From: Paracoccaceae bacterium
Lineage (GTDB): Bacteria > Pseudomonadota > Alphaproteobacteria > Rhodobacterales > Rhodobacteraceae
Reading direction: 5' to 3'
Assembly (NCBI GenBank): GCA_007693835.1
Contig: RECW01000149.1
Location: forward strand, 1-55,371
Length of the DNA: 55,371 bases
This document shows, one piece after another, positions 32,362-40,905 of this stretch; within the stretch, counting starts at the first letter, position 1; each line of letters begins with the position of its first letter. A model generated the notes under the pieces. It made no database searches and was not told where the DNA came from. It worked only from the letters and a program-made list of their open reading frames with translations. A program made the position numbers and the translations under genes.

Positions 32362-35300
32362 TGGCGACGCTGGTTCTGGCTTCGGCGGGGGCGGCGCTGG
32401 GCGGGGCGCTCGGCGCCGCGGTTTTCGGCGGCGCGGGCGCGACGGCCGGCGCATTGGTCGGACGCGCGGCGGGTGGCCTTATCGGGGGCGCGCTCGACCA
32501 GCGGCTGCTCGGCGGCGCGGCGGCGGTGGAGACGGGGCGCGCCTCGGGGTTTCGGGTGATGGGCGCGCGGGAGGGCGCGCCGATCCCGCGTGTTTTCGGG
32601 CGGATGCGGGTCGCGGGCAACGTGATCTGGGCGTCGCGCTTCCACGAGCACGTTGATCGCACCACGCGCGGCTCGAAGGCCGCGCGCGCCACGGTGACGA
32701 CGCGCAGCTACACCGTCAGCCTCGCCGTCGCGCTCTGCGAAGGGCCGATCGACGGGATCGGGCGCATCTGGGCCGACGGCGCGCTGCTGCCGGCGGGCGC
32801 GGCGGAGGTGCGGCTGCACCGCGGCGGGCCGGACGCGCAGCCCGACCCGCTGATCGAGGCGCTCGAAGGGCCGGGCGCGGCGCCGGCGTATCGAGGCGTC
32901 GCCTATGTGGTGTTCGAGCACCTCGATCTCGGGCTCTTCGGCAACCGGATACCGCAGTTCCATGTCGAGGTGCGCCGCCAGCCGCGGGTGGACCCGGCGC
33001 TGTCGCCGGAGTTCGAGCGGCCCTTGCCCGAGTTGATCGAGGCGGTCGCGCTGTCGCCGGGCACAGGCGAGTTCTCGCTGGAGACGCAGGTGGTGCGGCG
33101 GCGGCTCGGGCCGGGGCGCACGGTTCCCGAGAACGCGGTCGGCGACGACGGGCCGGATCTTCTGGCGGCGCTCGACCAGCTGGAGGCGGAGGCGCCGGCG
33201 TGCCGGGCCGCCTTGCTGATCGTCAGCTGGTTCGGCGACGACCTGCGCTGCGGGCGCTGCCGGGTGGAACCGGCGGTCGAGGAGACCGACAAGACCACGG
33301 AGCCGGTGCGGTGGGTCGTGGGCGGGCTGGAGCGGGGGTCGGCGAAGCGCGTCGGGCGCGCGGACGGACGGCCGGTCTACGGCGGCACGCCGTCGGACCG
33401 CAGCGTGATCGCGGCGATCCGCGAGCTGCGGGCGCGGGGCATGGCGGTGACGTTCTACCCGTTCCTGCTGATGGACGTCGGGCCGGACAATGCGCTCGGC
33501 GACCCCTACGGCGGCGCGGCGCAGGCGGCCTATCCGTGGCGCGGGCGGATCACGCTGGAGCGCGCGCCTGGCGTGGCCGGCTCGGCGGACAAGACGCGGG
33601 CGGCGGCGGACGAGGTGGCGGCGTTCTTCGGCGCGGCGCGCGGGGATGACTTCGCGGCCGTAGGCGAGACGGTGCGCTACAGCGGCCCGGAGGAGTGGTC
33701 GCTGCGCCGGTTCATCCTGCATTACGCCCATCTCTGCCGGCTGGCGGGGGGCGTCGACGCCTTCTGCATCGGTTCGGAGATGCGCGGGCTGACGACGATC
33801 CGTTCGGGGCCGGAGAGCTATCCCGCGGTCGCGGCGTTCAGGGCGCTCGCGGAGGAGGTGCGCGCCATCCTCGGGCCTGAGACGAAGATCGGCTACGCGG
33901 CGGACTGGTCGGAGTATGCGGGCCATCGGCCTGACGACGGCTCGGGCGACGTGCTGTTCCACCTAGACCCGCTGTGGGCCTCGGACGCGATCGATTTCGT
34001 CGGGATCGACAACTACATGCCGCTCGCCGACTGGCGCGACGGGGATGATCATCTCGACGTGGGCGCGGGGTCCATCGGGTCGCTGCCGTATCTCCGCGCG
34101 AACGTGGAGGGCGGCGAGGGCTACGACTGGTTCTACGCATCGGCTGAGGATCGTCGGGCGCAACGGCGCACGCCGATCGTCGACACCGCTCACGGCGAGG
34201 ACTGGGTGTTCCGGGTCAAGGACCTGCGGAACTGGTGGGGCTCGCCGCACCACGACCGGCCGGGCGGCGTGCGGCGGACGACGCCGACGGCGTGGGCGCC
34301 TGGCTCGAAGCCGATCTGGTTCACCGAGATCGGCTGCGGCGCGGTCGACAAGGGGCCGAACCAGCCGAACGTGTTCCTCGACCCGAAGTCGTCGGAACAC
34401 GCCGCGCCGTGGTTCTCGACGGGCGCGGTGGACGCCTACGCGCAGCGGCGGTTCCTGCAGGCGGCGCTCGGCTACTGGCGCGCGCCGGGCGTCAACCCGG
34501 TCTCGCCGGTCTACGGCGGGCCGATGATCGACACCGGCATGACCCATGTCTGGACATGGGACGCGCGGCCGTGGCCGGCGTTTCCGCAGCGGCTCGACCT
34601 GTGGTCGGACGGCGAGAACCACCTGCGCGGGCACTGGATCACCGGGCGGATGGCCGCGGCGGGGCTGGCGGAGGTGGTCGCGGAGATCTGCGTCGCGGCG
34701 GGCGTGGAGGCGTTCGACGTCGACGGCCTGCACGGCGTCGTGGAAGGGTATCTGCTCGACGCGACGGCGACGGGTCGGCAGGCGTTGCAGCCGCTGATGC
34801 TGGCCTACGACTTCGACGCGGCGGAGGCCGGCGGGCGGTTGAGGTTCGCGCATCGCGGCGGGCGGTCGGTGACGATCGTCGACCCGCCGGCGCTGGTGGA
34901 TGACGCGCCGAAGGTCTGGATCGCGCGCGAGGGCGCCGGCGAGCGGCCGACGGCGGCGCGGCTCGGCTTTCTCGACGCGGACGCGGCCTACGCCCCGACG
35001 GCGGTCGAGGCGCGCCGGGAGGCCGCCGGCCCCGAACGGGTGGAGGCGACCGAGGCTGCGCTGGCGCTGTCGCGCGACGCGGCGCAGCGGACTGTGGAAG
35101 GCTGGCTGAGCGAGGTCGGCGCGCCGGTCGAGGAGGCGCGGTTCGCGCTGGGACCGTCGGCGGCGCGGTTTGAGCCGGGGGACGTGGTCACGCTGGCGCT
35201 GGATGAGGGCGCGGGCGACTGGCGCATCGAGCGCATCGAGGATCAGGGCGCGCGACGGATCACGGCGCGGCGGATGCGACGGCGACAGGCCGCGCACGGC

Positions 35301-36263
35301 GCGCCGTGGACGCCGCGGGTCGCCGTCGCGCAGCCGCCGCCTGCAGGGCCGGTGGAGGCTGTCTTCGTCGATGCGCCGCGGACGGCGGGCTCCGCCGGCG
35401 GGGCGGTGGTCGGCGCCTTCGCCGAACCGTGGCCCGGCGCCGTGTCGATCTGGCTTGCGCCGGAGGGCGAGGCGCCGCGGCTGGCGGCGCAGGTCCACCG
35501 GCCGGCTGTCGTTGGCGCTCTGGCGGCGCCGCTCGCGGCCGCTGCGCCGCATCGCTGGGTGCAGGGCGAGGCGGTGGTGAGGCTCCATGGCGGCGGGCTC
35601 GCCTCGACGACGCGTCGCGCCGTGCTCGACGGCGCCAATCTCGCGGCGGTGCGCGGGGCGTCGGGCGCGTGGGAGGTGCTGCAGTTCGCCAGGGCGGAAC
35701 TGGTCGAGCCGGGCGTCTGGCGGCTGAGCGCCTTGCTGCGCGGGCAGGCGGGCACGGAGGCGGCGATCGGCGATCCGACGCCGGCGGGGGCGGCTTTCGT
35801 GCTGCTCGACGCGGCGCTCGCGCCGCTCGACGACGCGGCGGCGCCGCACGGGCTCGAACGGCGCTTCCGGGTCGGCCCGGCGGCGCTGCGTCACGACCAT
35901 GAGACCTATCGCTCCGCCGAGGCGACGTTCGATCATGCGGGGCGCCGGCCGCTGCGGCCGGCGCGGCTGCGGGCGGCGCGGACGGCGGAGGGCGTGCGGC
36001 TGACCTGGGCGGCGCGACGGCGCGAAGATGCGGACGGGTGGGCGGAGCCGTCGTGGGACGGCGCGCCCGAGGCGACGTTCAGGGTGCGGGTCGCCACGAC
36101 GGCGGGCCTTCGGTCGACCCTGGTCGTCCAGGGCGAGACGGCGCTTTTGACGCCGGGCGCGCTGGCGGCGGCCGGGGCGACGGGGCGGCTTGAGATCGGC
36201 GTGGCGGAGATCGGCGGCGCGCTCGGATGCGGGCCTGAAGCGAGGATCATCATCGATGGCTGA
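32361..36263 (+). CDS. GTA baseplate hub / host-specificity protein with TIM-barrel-like domain (RcGTA gp15)
   Basis: At 1300 residues this is the largest protein here. The N-terminus is glycine-rich and hydrophobic (ASAGAALGGALGAAVFGGAG). The GTA-type TIM-barrel-like domain (about 400-720) contains YAADWSEYAGHRPDDGSG, DAIDFVGIDNYMPLADWRDG and WFTEIGCGAVDKGPNQPNVF. A phage-tail_3-like part follows (about 790-960), then a long C-terminal region with LQFARAELVEPGVWRLSALL, RGQAGTEAAIGDP and a fibronectin-like end. It closes the baseplate and contacts the recipient cell. The start overlaps gp14. Whether the TIM barrel keeps any glycosidase activity is unknown. Confidence 0.93.
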   Translation: MATLVLASAGAALGGALGAAVFGGAGATAGALVGRAAGGLIGGALDQRLLGGAAAVETGRASGFRVMGAREGAPIPRVFGRMRVAGNVIWASRFHEHVDRTTRGSKAARATVTTRSYTVSLAVALCEGPIDGIGRIWADGALLPAGAAEVRLHRGGPDAQPDPLIEALEGPGAAPAYRGVAYVVFEHLDLGLFGNRIPQFHVEVRRQPRVDPALSPEFERPLPELIEAVALSPGTGEFSLETQVVRRRLGPGRTVPENAVGDDGPDLLAALDQLEAEAPACRAALLIVSWFGDDLRCGRCRVEPAVEETDKTTEPVRWVVGGLERGSAKRVGRADGRPVYGGTPSDRSVIAAIRELRARGMAVTFYPFLLMDVGPDNALGDPYGGAAQAAYPWRGRITLERAPGVAGSADKTRAAADEVAAFFGAARGDDFAAVGETVRYSGPEEWSLRRFILHYAHLCRLAGGVDAFCIGSEMRGLTTIRSGPESYPAVAAFRALAEEVRAILGPETKIGYAADWSEYAGHRPDDGSGDVLFHLDPLWASDAIDFVGIDNYMPLADWRDGDDHLDVGAGSIGSLPYLRANVEGGEGYDWFYASAEDRRAQRRTPIVDTAHGEDWVFRVKDLRNWWGSPHHDRPGGVRRTTPTAWAPGSKPIWFTEIGCGAVDKGPNQPNVFLDPKSSEHAAPWFSTGAVDAYAQRRFLQAALGYWRAPGVNPVSPVYGGPMIDTGMTHVWTWDARPWPAFPQRLDLWSDGENHLRGHWITGRMAAAGLAEVVAEICVAAGVEAFDVDGLHGVVEGYLLDATATGRQALQPLMLAYDFDAAEAGGRLRFAHRGGRSVTIVDPPALVDDAPKVWIAREGAGERPTAARLGFLDADAAYAPTAVEARREAAGPERVEATEAALALSRDAAQRTVEGWLSEVGAPVEEARFALGPSAARFEPGDVVTLALDEGAGDWRIERIEDQGARRITARRMRRRQAAHGAPWTPRVAVAQPPPAGPVEAVFVDAPRTAGSAGGAVVGAFAEPWPGAVSIWLAPEGEAPRLAAQVHRPAVVGALAAPLAAAAPHRWVQGEAVVRLHGGGLASTTRRAVLDGANLAAVRGASGAWEVLQFARAELVEPGVWRLSALLRGQAGTEAAIGDPTPAGAAFVLLDAALAPLDDAAAPHGLERRFRVGPAALRHDHETYRSAEATFDHAGRRPLRPARLRAARTAEGVRLTWAARRREDADGWAEPSWDGAPEATFRVRVATTAGLRSTLVVQGETALLTPGALAAAGATGRLEIGVAEIGGALGCGPEARIIIDG

Positions 36264-36969
36264 GACGACGCGGATGGCGCTGCCGCTGCTGGAGGCGGGG
36301 CAGACGCAGAAGCATGTGACGGTGAACGAGGCGCTGACGCGACTCGACGCGCTGGCGGCGGGCGTCGTCGCCTCGCGCGCGCTGAGCGATCCGCCGCCCG
36401 GGCCTGTCGAAGGCCTCGCCTATCTCGTGGCCGGCGAAGGCGGCGGCGCGTGGGCGGGGCGCGGCGGGCAGATCGCGTTCTTCGACAACGGCGGCTGGAG
36501 TTTCGCCCGGCCCTGGGACGGCCAGCGCGTGTGGGTCGCCGACGAAGGGCAGGCCGTCGTGTTCGTCGTCGGGGCCTGGCGCGCAGGGATCGGCGTGAGC
36601 GAAAGCGGCGCGGCCACGGTCGCGCGCGTCGTGTCGATCGATCATGTCGTCGGCGCCGGCGGCGCTTCGGCCACCCCGGCGTTCATCCCTGACAAGGCGG
36701 TCGTCATCGGCGTCACGGCGCGGGTGACGGAGACGCTGACCGGCGACGGGCTGACGGGATGGCGTCTGGGCGTCGCCGACGATCCGGCGCGGTACGGCGC
36801 GGGCTACGGCGTGGCGGCGGGCTCGTTCGCCCATGGCGTGACGGGCGCGCCGCTCGCCTACTACGGCGGGACGGAAATGGTGCTGTCGCCCGAGGGCGGC
36901 GCGTTCACAGGCGGGCGCGTGCGCCTCGCCGCGCATCTGCTGACGCTCGAACCGCCGGCGCCCGCGTGA
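36256..36969 (+). CDS. DUF2793 protein, likely GTA tail fibre
   Basis: The 237-residue protein starts at an ATG that overlaps the gp15 stop by eight bases. Its first half is a DUF2793 domain (MALPLLEAGQTQKHVTVNEA, LDALAAGVVASRALSDPPPG, GGWSFARPWDGQRVWVADEG). The second half is beta-rich and ends with YYGGTEMVLSPEGGAFTGGR, a lectin-like pattern. In R. capsulatus the DUF2793 tail-fibre gene (rcc00171, as I recall it) lies far from the main cluster; here it is attached to it. The open frame upstream of 36256 is a shadow of gp15. Confidence 0.85.
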   Translation: MAETTRMALPLLEAGQTQKHVTVNEALTRLDALAAGVVASRALSDPPPGPVEGLAYLVAGEGGGAWAGRGGQIAFFDNGGWSFARPWDGQRVWVADEGQAVVFVVGAWRAGIGVSESGAATVARVVSIDHVVGAGGASATPAFIPDKAVVIGVTARVTETLTGDGLTGWRLGVADDPARYGAGYGVAAGSFAHGVTGAPLAYYGGTEMVLSPEGGAFTGGRVRLAAHLLTLEPPAPA

Positions 36970-37349
36970 GCCTCGCCCGGTGGCTGACGCTGGAGGACGT
37001 GCTGGCGGCGGCGCGGGCGATCGCGGCGGGGCCCGAGACGGATCTGCGCGCTTCGGCCCGCGAGATCGTGGCGCGCGCCGCGGTCGCGCGCGTCTGGCGG
37101 CGGACGAGGCGCGCCGCCCATCCGCGCTACGGCGACGGGTCTCTCACCGGCGCCTCAGGCCGCGCGCCGTCGCATGACGGCGCGTCCCTGTGTCGGTTTC
37201 TGCACAGCGTCGCGGCGCTCTGTCTCGAGCTCGCCGCGACCGAAGAGGCGGCCGGGCGCTCAGGCGGCGCGGGCGGGTCGGCCGCGGGCGCCGGCGGCGA
37301 AGCGGGCGGCGAGACCTTCGAGGCGCCTGGTCTCGGCGACGACGGCTGA
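36966..37349 (+). CDS. Small hypothetical protein at the end of the GTA cluster
   Basis: The 127-residue ORF starts at a GTG overlapping the DUF2793 stop by four bases, the same coupling used throughout the cluster. The first 60 residues are helical and basic ([38 protein letters not shown]), followed by [11 protein letters not shown]. This resembles small Rhodobacterales proteins with an HP-(W/Y)-G-(N/D)-G motif (DUF7742-like, from memory). The last 30 residues are glycine- and alanine-rich and lie over the 3' end of the convergent chemoreceptor gene (90 shared bases). It could be a real end gene with a degenerate tail. Confidence 0.55.
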   Translation: MSLARWLTLEDVLAAARAIAAGPETDLRASAREIVARAAVARVWRRTRRAAHPRYGDGSLTGASGRAPSHDGASLCRFLHSVAALCLELAATEEAAGRSGGAGGSAAGAGGEAGGETFEAPGLGDDG

Positions 37350-39479
37350 GACCACCGCCTCGCTCTGGTCGGCGATGCGCGCGTTCTCCTGCGTGACCTG
37401 ATCGAGGCTCGCGACGGCGGTCGACACCTCCCGCACGCCGAGCGCCTGCTCTCGGCTGGCCGAGGATATGTCCGCGATCAGGGCGTCGAGATCGCCGATG
37501 CGGCCGGCGACGTCGGTCAGCAGGGCGCGGGCGCCGTCGACGCCTTCGACGCCCTTCGCCACGGCGGTCTGGCTCTCGCCGATCAGGCCGTTGATCTCGC
37601 TGGCCGCCTCGGACGCCCGACGGGCGAGGGTGCGGACTTCGGAGGCGACCACGGCGAAGCCGCGCCCGGCGTCGCCCGCTCGCGCCGCCTCGACCGCGGC
37701 GTTGAGGGCGAGCAGGTTGGTCTGCATCGCGATCGATTCGATCGCGCCCGTGATGCTGGCGATGCGATCGGCGCTGGCGCTGATGCCGCGCATCCGCTCG
37801 ACGACGGTCTCGATCGCCTCCTGAGAGCGCCGGGAGGCGTCGGCGACCTCGCCGGCGCGCTCGGCGGCCTGTTCGGCGGTGCTGGCGTTGGAGGCGACGG
37901 TCGCCGACATCTGCTCCATCGTCGCCGAGGTCTGTTCGAGGGAGGCGGCCTGCGAACTGGCGCGGTCGCTCATCTGGTGGGCGTTCGCCGCCATGGCGTC
38001 TCCGGTCCGCTTCAGCGCCTCGACAGTCGAGGAGATCGCGCCGAGCAGTTCCGCGAGCGTGTCGGCGGTGACGTTGAGGTCGCCCTGGAGCGCCGCGAAG
38101 TCGCCGGCGTGAGCCCCGTGCATCCGCTGCGACAGGTCGCCCGCGGCGAGGGCGGCCAGCACGCGGCGGACGGCGCCGACGCTGTCGCTGACCGATTCGG
38201 CGAGGGCGTTGACGGCGGCGCCGAGGTCGTTCAGCGCCGGCTCGTCGAAATCGCAGGCGACGCGGCGCGAGAAGTCGCCCTTGGCGACGGCGGCGACGAC
38301 GTCGCCGATCCCGGCGGCGAGGCGGGCGGCCATGGCGTCGTGACGGGCCTTGGCGTCGCGGTCGGCCGCTTCGCGGCTGGCGCGGAGTGTCTCGACTTCG
38401 GCCGCGTTGGCGCGGAACACTTCGAGCGCCCGAGCCATCGCCCCGACTTCGTCGTTGCGGTCGACGTCGGCGATCGGAGAGGTGAGGTCGCCGTCGGCGA
38501 GAGCGCCCATGCGCCGCCCGAGCGCCACGAGCTGGTTCCCGATCCACCGGCTGAAGAACCAGCCGAGCGAGCCGGCGACGATCAGCCCCGCCGCGGCGCT
38601 GAGGACCGCGGCGCGCGTCACCGCCGCGGACGTCGCGGCGAAGGCCTCGGTCGAGATCAGGAGATTGGCGGCGCCGGCGACGCGCCCGGCGTAATCGCGG
38701 ATCGGGATGGCGCGGCCGTGGTAGGGACGGCCGTCGATCTCGAAGGCGGCGTCCACGCTCTCGCCCGCGCGAACGCGGTTGAGCACGTCGAGCGAGAGCA
38801 GCGACGGGCCGGCGAAGGTGCTGGCGGCGCGGGCCTCCCGCGCGTCCTCGGCGGCGAAGGTCGCGACATTGTCGGCGGGGAAGAGGTAGAATTCGGCTTC
38901 GTCGCCTTCGCCGCGGGCGAGGCGGGTGAAGAAGGCTTCGGAGAAGTCCATGCCGAACTCGACCGTGCCGACATGGACGCCTTCGTGTGAGACGGGGTGA
39001 ACGGCGCGGACGCCGATGCCGCCGCGCCCGCGCTCCAGTCCTGCGACGGCGCGCTGCGTGCGGTTGGCCTCGACGACGGTGTGGCGGAACGACGAAAGGT
39101 CGTCGCCGTGGTTGTCGAGGGCGTGCAGCCGCAGGAACGAGGTGGCCGGCGGCAGGTGGAACTGGACCTGGACGACGCCGTGAACGGAACGCAGTTCCGG
39201 AAAGCCCGGCCCGAGCGCCGCGGCGAGGCTTTCGCGGTCGCCGGTCGCCATCGCGCGGCCGAAGTCCGGATTGAGGGCGTAGGTGGCCGCGAGGCTGAGC
39301 GACTTGGCGATTTCATCCTCCATAGCCGCATCGAAACGGTCGTTGACCGAATCGAGCTGCCGCGCGGCCGCGTCGCGCATCAGGCGCTCGGCGCCGAGGA
39401 AGAGCGGCGCGCCGGTCGCGAGACCCGCGATCACCGCCGCGGCGACGATGGCTGTGAGAAGCCGTGAACGAAGCGACAT
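37260..39479 (-). CDS. Methyl-accepting chemotaxis protein with periplasmic Cache-like sensor
   Basis: The 739-residue receptor has a first membrane helix (about residues 8-28) and a periplasmic sensor of about 260 residues resembling a double Cache domain ([40 protein letters not shown]). A second membrane helix lies near 292-312, followed by a HAMP domain with [20 protein letters not shown] and a second HAMP-like unit. The cytoplasmic signalling coiled coil contains [20 protein letters not shown]. There is no C-terminal CheR/CheB tether peptide. It lies downstream of preT-preA on the same strand. The ligand is unknown; the DNHGD segment is typical of family members of unassigned specificity. 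Confidence 0.92.
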   Translation of the reverse strand: MSLRSRLLTAIVAAAVIAGLATGAPLFLGAERLMRDAAARQLDSVNDRFDAAMEDEIAKSLSLAATYALNPDFGRAMATGDRESLAAALGPGFPELRSVHGVVQVQFHLPPATSFLRLHALDNHGDDLSSFRHTVVEANRTQRAVAGLERGRGGIGVRAVHPVSHEGVHVGTVEFGMDFSEAFFTRLARGEGDEAEFYLFPADNVATFAAEDAREARAASTFAGPSLLSLDVLNRVRAGESVDAAFEIDGRPYHGRAIPIRDYAGRVAGAANLLISTEAFAATSAAVTRAAVLSAAAGLIVAGSLGWFFSRWIGNQLVALGRRMGALADGDLTSPIADVDRNDEVGAMARALEVFRANAAEVETLRASREAADRDAKARHDAMAARLAAGIGDVVAAVAKGDFSRRVACDFDEPALNDLGAAVNALAESVSDSVGAVRRVLAALAAGDLSQRMHGAHAGDFAALQGDLNVTADTLAELLGAISSTVEALKRTGDAMAANAHQMSDRASSQAASLEQTSATMEQMSATVASNASTAEQAAERAGEVADASRRSQEAIETVVERMRGISASADRIASITGAIESIAMQTNLLALNAAVEAARAGDAGRGFAVVASEVRTLARRASEAASEINGLIGESQTAVAKGVEGVDGARALLTDVAGRIGDLDALIADISSASREQALGVREVSTAVASLDQVTQENARIADQSEAVVSAVVAETRRLEGLAARFAAGARGRPARAA

Positions 39480-39601
39480 GGCCCGATCTCCGATGCGCGC
39501 GATCCGTGCGCCATGGGTGTGGGGGCCAATGGTGTCGAAAAGGTTTCAGGCTGTCCGCTGACGGCGCGTCGGCGTCTGCGACTTTCGGCGAAGCCTGCGG
39601 G

Positions 39602-40903
39602 TCACTCCGCGGCGCAGCGGGACGGATTGTTCGGGTGGGTCGTCCAATCCGCGTGCTCGTCGCTGACGGTGAGCCCCGTGCGTGGGTCCACCGCGCCCGC
39701 CGGCAGCCGCTCCATGGTGATGCAGTTCTCCACCGGGCAGACGTCGACGCAGAGGTTGCAGGCCACGCACTCGGCGTCGATCACCTCGAAAACGCGGTCC
39801 GGCGACATGTTGATCGCCTGATGCGAGGTGTCCTCGCACGCCGCATAGCACCGGCCGCACTTGATGCAGAGGTCCTGATCGATCCGCGCCTTTGTCACGT
39901 AGTTGAGGTTGAGACGCTGCCAGTCGGTCACGTTGGGCACGGCCCGGCCGCGGATGGCGGCGAGGTCGGGGTGCCCCTGCTCGTCCATCCAGAGCGAGAG
40001 GCCCGCGGTCATCTCCTGCACCACGCGGAAACCGTAGGTCATGGCGGCTGTGCAGACCTGCACGGTTCCAGCGCCGAGGGCTATGAACTCCGCCGCGTCG
40101 CGCCATGTCGTGACGCCGCCGATGCCGGAGATCGGCAGCCCCGCCGTCTCGGGGTCGCGCGCGATCTGGGCCACCATGTTCAGGGCGATGGGCTTGACCG
40201 CCGGGCCGCAGTAGCCGCCGTGGGTGCCCTTGCCGTCGATCGAGGGTTCGGGGCTGAAGGTGTCGAGGTTGACCGAGGTGATCGAGGTCACGGTGTTGAT
40301 GAGGCTGACCGCGTCGGCGCCGCCGGCCTTCGCGGCGCGCGCGGGGTAGCGGATGTCGGTGATGTTCGGCGTCAGCTTGACGATGACCGGCATGCGCGAG
40401 TGCTGCTTGCACCAGCGGGTCACCATCTCGATGTACTCGGGAACCTGACCGACGGCCGAGCCCATGCCGCGCTCGCTCATGCCGTGGGGGCAGCCGAAGT
40501 TCAGCTCGATCCCGTCGGCGCCGGTCTCCTCGACCAGCGGCAGGATGGTTCTCCAGCTCTCCTCGTCGCAGGGCACCATCAGGGACACGACCATGGCGCG
40601 GTCCGGCCAGTCGCGCTTGACCTGCTTGATCTCGCGCAGGTTCACGTCGAGCGGGCGGTCGGTGATCAGTTCGATGTTGTTGAGGCCGAGCACGCGGCGG
40701 TCTGCGCCATAGACGACTCCGTAGCGCGGCCCGTTGACGTTGACGCAGTGGGGGTCGAGGCCGAGCGTTTTCCACACCACGCCGCCCCAACCCGCCTTGA
40801 ACGCGCGCACGACGTTGTACGCCTTGTCGGTGGGCGGCGCGGAGGCGAGCCAGAACGGGTTGGGGGACGTGATGCCGACGAAGTCTGTCCGCAGGTCGGC
40901 CAT
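39602..40903 (-). CDS. preA: NAD-dependent dihydropyrimidine dehydrogenase subunit PreA
   Basis: The 433-residue protein is a dihydroorotate-dehydrogenase-like FMN barrel (about 1-310). It has SPNPFWLASAPPTDKAYNVV, the pyrimidine-binding loop ELNFGCPHGMSERGMGSAVG and TVTSITSVNLDTFSPEP. A ferredoxin end binds two 4Fe-4S clusters (CIKCGRCYAAC and CVACNLCVDVCPVE). With PreT it reduces uracil and thymine to dihydropyrimidines using NADH, the first step of reductive pyrimidine breakdown. The ATG at 40903 lies two bases after the preT stop. The later pathway genes (hydantoinase, beta-ureidopropionase) are not in this window. Confidence 0.95.
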   Translation of the reverse strand: MADLRTDFVGITSPNPFWLASAPPTDKAYNVVRAFKAGWGGVVWKTLGLDPHCVNVNGPRYGVVYGADRRVLGLNNIELITDRPLDVNLREIKQVKRDWPDRAMVVSLMVPCDEESWRTILPLVEETGADGIELNFGCPHGMSERGMGSAVGQVPEYIEMVTRWCKQHSRMPVIVKLTPNITDIRYPARAAKAGGADAVSLINTVTSITSVNLDTFSPEPSIDGKGTHGGYCGPAVKPIALNMVAQIARDPETAGLPISGIGGVTTWRDAAEFIALGAGTVQVCTAAMTYGFRVVQEMTAGLSLWMDEQGHPDLAAIRGRAVPNVTDWQRLNLNYVTKARIDQDLCIKCGRCYAACEDTSHQAINMSPDRVFEVIDAECVACNLCVDVCPVENCITMERLPAGAVDPRTGLTVSDEHADWTTHPNNPSRCAAE

Positions 40904-40905
40904 GG

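Larger units (their letters stand above)
22914..37349 (+). other. RcGTA-like gene transfer agent structural gene cluster
   Basis: Eighteen consecutive rightward genes encode terminase, portal, protease, capsid, connector, tail and baseplate proteins in the order known from the Rhodobacter capsulatus gene transfer agent, plus a DUF2793 gene and a small hypothetical gene at the end. There is no integrase, replication, repressor or lysis gene, and base composition matches the host. Gene transfer agents are domesticated phage particles that package random host DNA. In R. capsulatus, lysis, head-spike and activator genes sit elsewhere on the chromosome, so their absence here is expected. Confidence 0.93.

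Noticed and set aside
22914-37349. Interpretation of the phage-like genes as an inducible prophage
   Set aside because: There is no integrase, excisionase, repressor, replication or lysis gene, no attachment-site repeats were seen at the edges, and gene order matches gene transfer agents.
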